A DNA stretch of 63,144 bases from Candidatus Cloacimonadota bacterium (lineage in GTDB: Bacteria; Cloacimonadota; Cloacimonadia; Cloacimonadales; Cloacimonadaceae): NCBI GenBank assembly GCA_023228285.1, contig JALOBM010000005.1:1-63144 (forward strand), written 5' to 3'. The position numbers and the translations under genes are program-made. Shown here piece by piece: positions 62,992 through 63,144 of this stretch. Within the stretch, counting starts at the first letter, position 1; every line of letters begins with the position of its first letter. The notes beneath the pieces were generated by a model. That model worked only from the letters and a program-made list of their open reading frames with translations, had not been told where the DNA came from and did not search any database.

Positions 62992-63144
62992 AAATCCTGT
63001 GAGCTGGTGCAGCTTGAGCGCAAAGGGCTCTACTATGAGAACAAGCAAAGCGAAGAGAACCAAGAGATAACAGTGTAACTGAGAGAGATCGCTTACCAGT
63101 ATGTTCGTTGGGGTTTACCCCACATGGAAAGTGTTGTCCGAGCC
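62992..63144 (+). pseudogene. Possible decayed IS3-type transposase fragment, cut by the window edge
   Basis: One frame reads CELVQLERKGLYYENKQSEE, a TAA at about 63076, then LREIAYQYVRWGLPHMESVV. The LYYE and LREIA-Y-R-G-PHM spacing resembles the region linking the helix-turn-helix to the rve catalytic domain of IS3-family OrfB. The internal stop and missing start suggest decay. The sequence continues beyond the window, so the assignment is tentative. Confidence 0.4.

Larger units (their letters stand above)
62818..63144. other. Right-edge region: promoter, operator and transposase-like remnant
   Basis: Holds the hrcA promoter and CIRCE, an extra GACTGCTAA half-site at 62914-62922, and the transposase-like stretch described separately. 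From 62925 to 62990 I see nothing recognisable. Confidence 0.6.

Overview
The window looks like the chromosome of a Candidatus Cloacimonadota bacterium (FCB group, anaerobic fermenter). This is inferred from several things seen together: secreted proteins ending in a FlgD-like / type IX secretion (T9SS) sorting domain, PorV/PorQ-like outer-membrane barrels, TamB and Lol-type envelope genes, indolepyruvate:ferredoxin oxidoreductase and a large NAD(H)-linked [FeFe]-hydrogenase cluster. There is no CRISPR array, tRNA, rRNA or intact mobile element. Coding density is high, but several intergenic gaps hold decayed genes and copies of one repeat family.

Layout. 0.3-3.1 kb (-): a large T9SS-type surface protein. 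4.1-6.2 kb (+): iorAB, with IorA lacking its ferredoxin domain. 6.4-12.2 kb (+): housekeeping and envelope run (tdk, yggT, divIVA-like, purine nucleoside phosphorylase, dksA-like, lspA, a cohesin-like secreted protein, a PorV-like barrel, a small membrane protein). 12.4-13.6 kb: a frameshifted Nudix gene and a UPF0173 hydrolase, convergent with tpx. 14.3-17.4 kb (-): a 1017-residue GNAT fusion. 17.8-18.1 kb: remnant of a sorting-domain protein.

18.3-28.7 kb (+) is the centrepiece, a 12-gene hydrogenase operon. A sensory-type [FeFe]-hydrogenase homologue is bracketed by two DRTGG proteins and accompanied by an RsbT-like ATPase, a PHP phosphoesterase and a second GHKL ATPase. The bifurcating-type core follows: two NuoE-like and two NuoF-like subunits, a cysteine-free ferredoxin-like protein, and the catalytic HydA. 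Several domains here keep the fold but have lost iron-sulfur ligands.

29.3-38.8 kb (-) is a tightly packed nine-gene run: aminotransferase, a histidine-kinase-like protein without an ATPase domain, an NtrC-type regulator with GAFTDA instead of GAFTGA, two sugar-ABC permeases without partner subunits, a DUF2723 membrane glycosyltransferase-like protein, a small protein, a NapH-like protein and a membrane-anchored polyferredoxin. 39.3-41.4 kb (-): a Lys-type phosphoglycerate dehydrogenase and pfkA. 41.5-41.8 kb: a frameshifted MFS transporter tail. 41.9-43.5 kb (-): groEL under a CIRCE element and without an adjacent groES. 43.7-46.0 kb (+): an unknown membrane protein and a beta-barrel protein. 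46.0-57.1 kb (-): tatD, an outer-membrane protein, recJ, a dolichol-kinase-like gene, a glycosyltransferase, lolE/lolD-like genes and tamB. 57.2-62.8 kb (-): hrcA-grpE-dnaK-dnaJ-rsmE under a second CIRCE. The right edge cuts what looks like a decayed IS3-type transposase.

The genes describe an amino-acid and sugar fermenter that disposes of electrons as H2, senses its redox or H2 state with a dedicated module, and invests in glycosylated, T9SS-exported surface proteins. Four copies of an imperfectly palindromic repeat (3.5, 14.3, 28.9 and 39.1 kb) lie in gene-free gaps. Family assignments rest on motif recognition only; no database search was possible.
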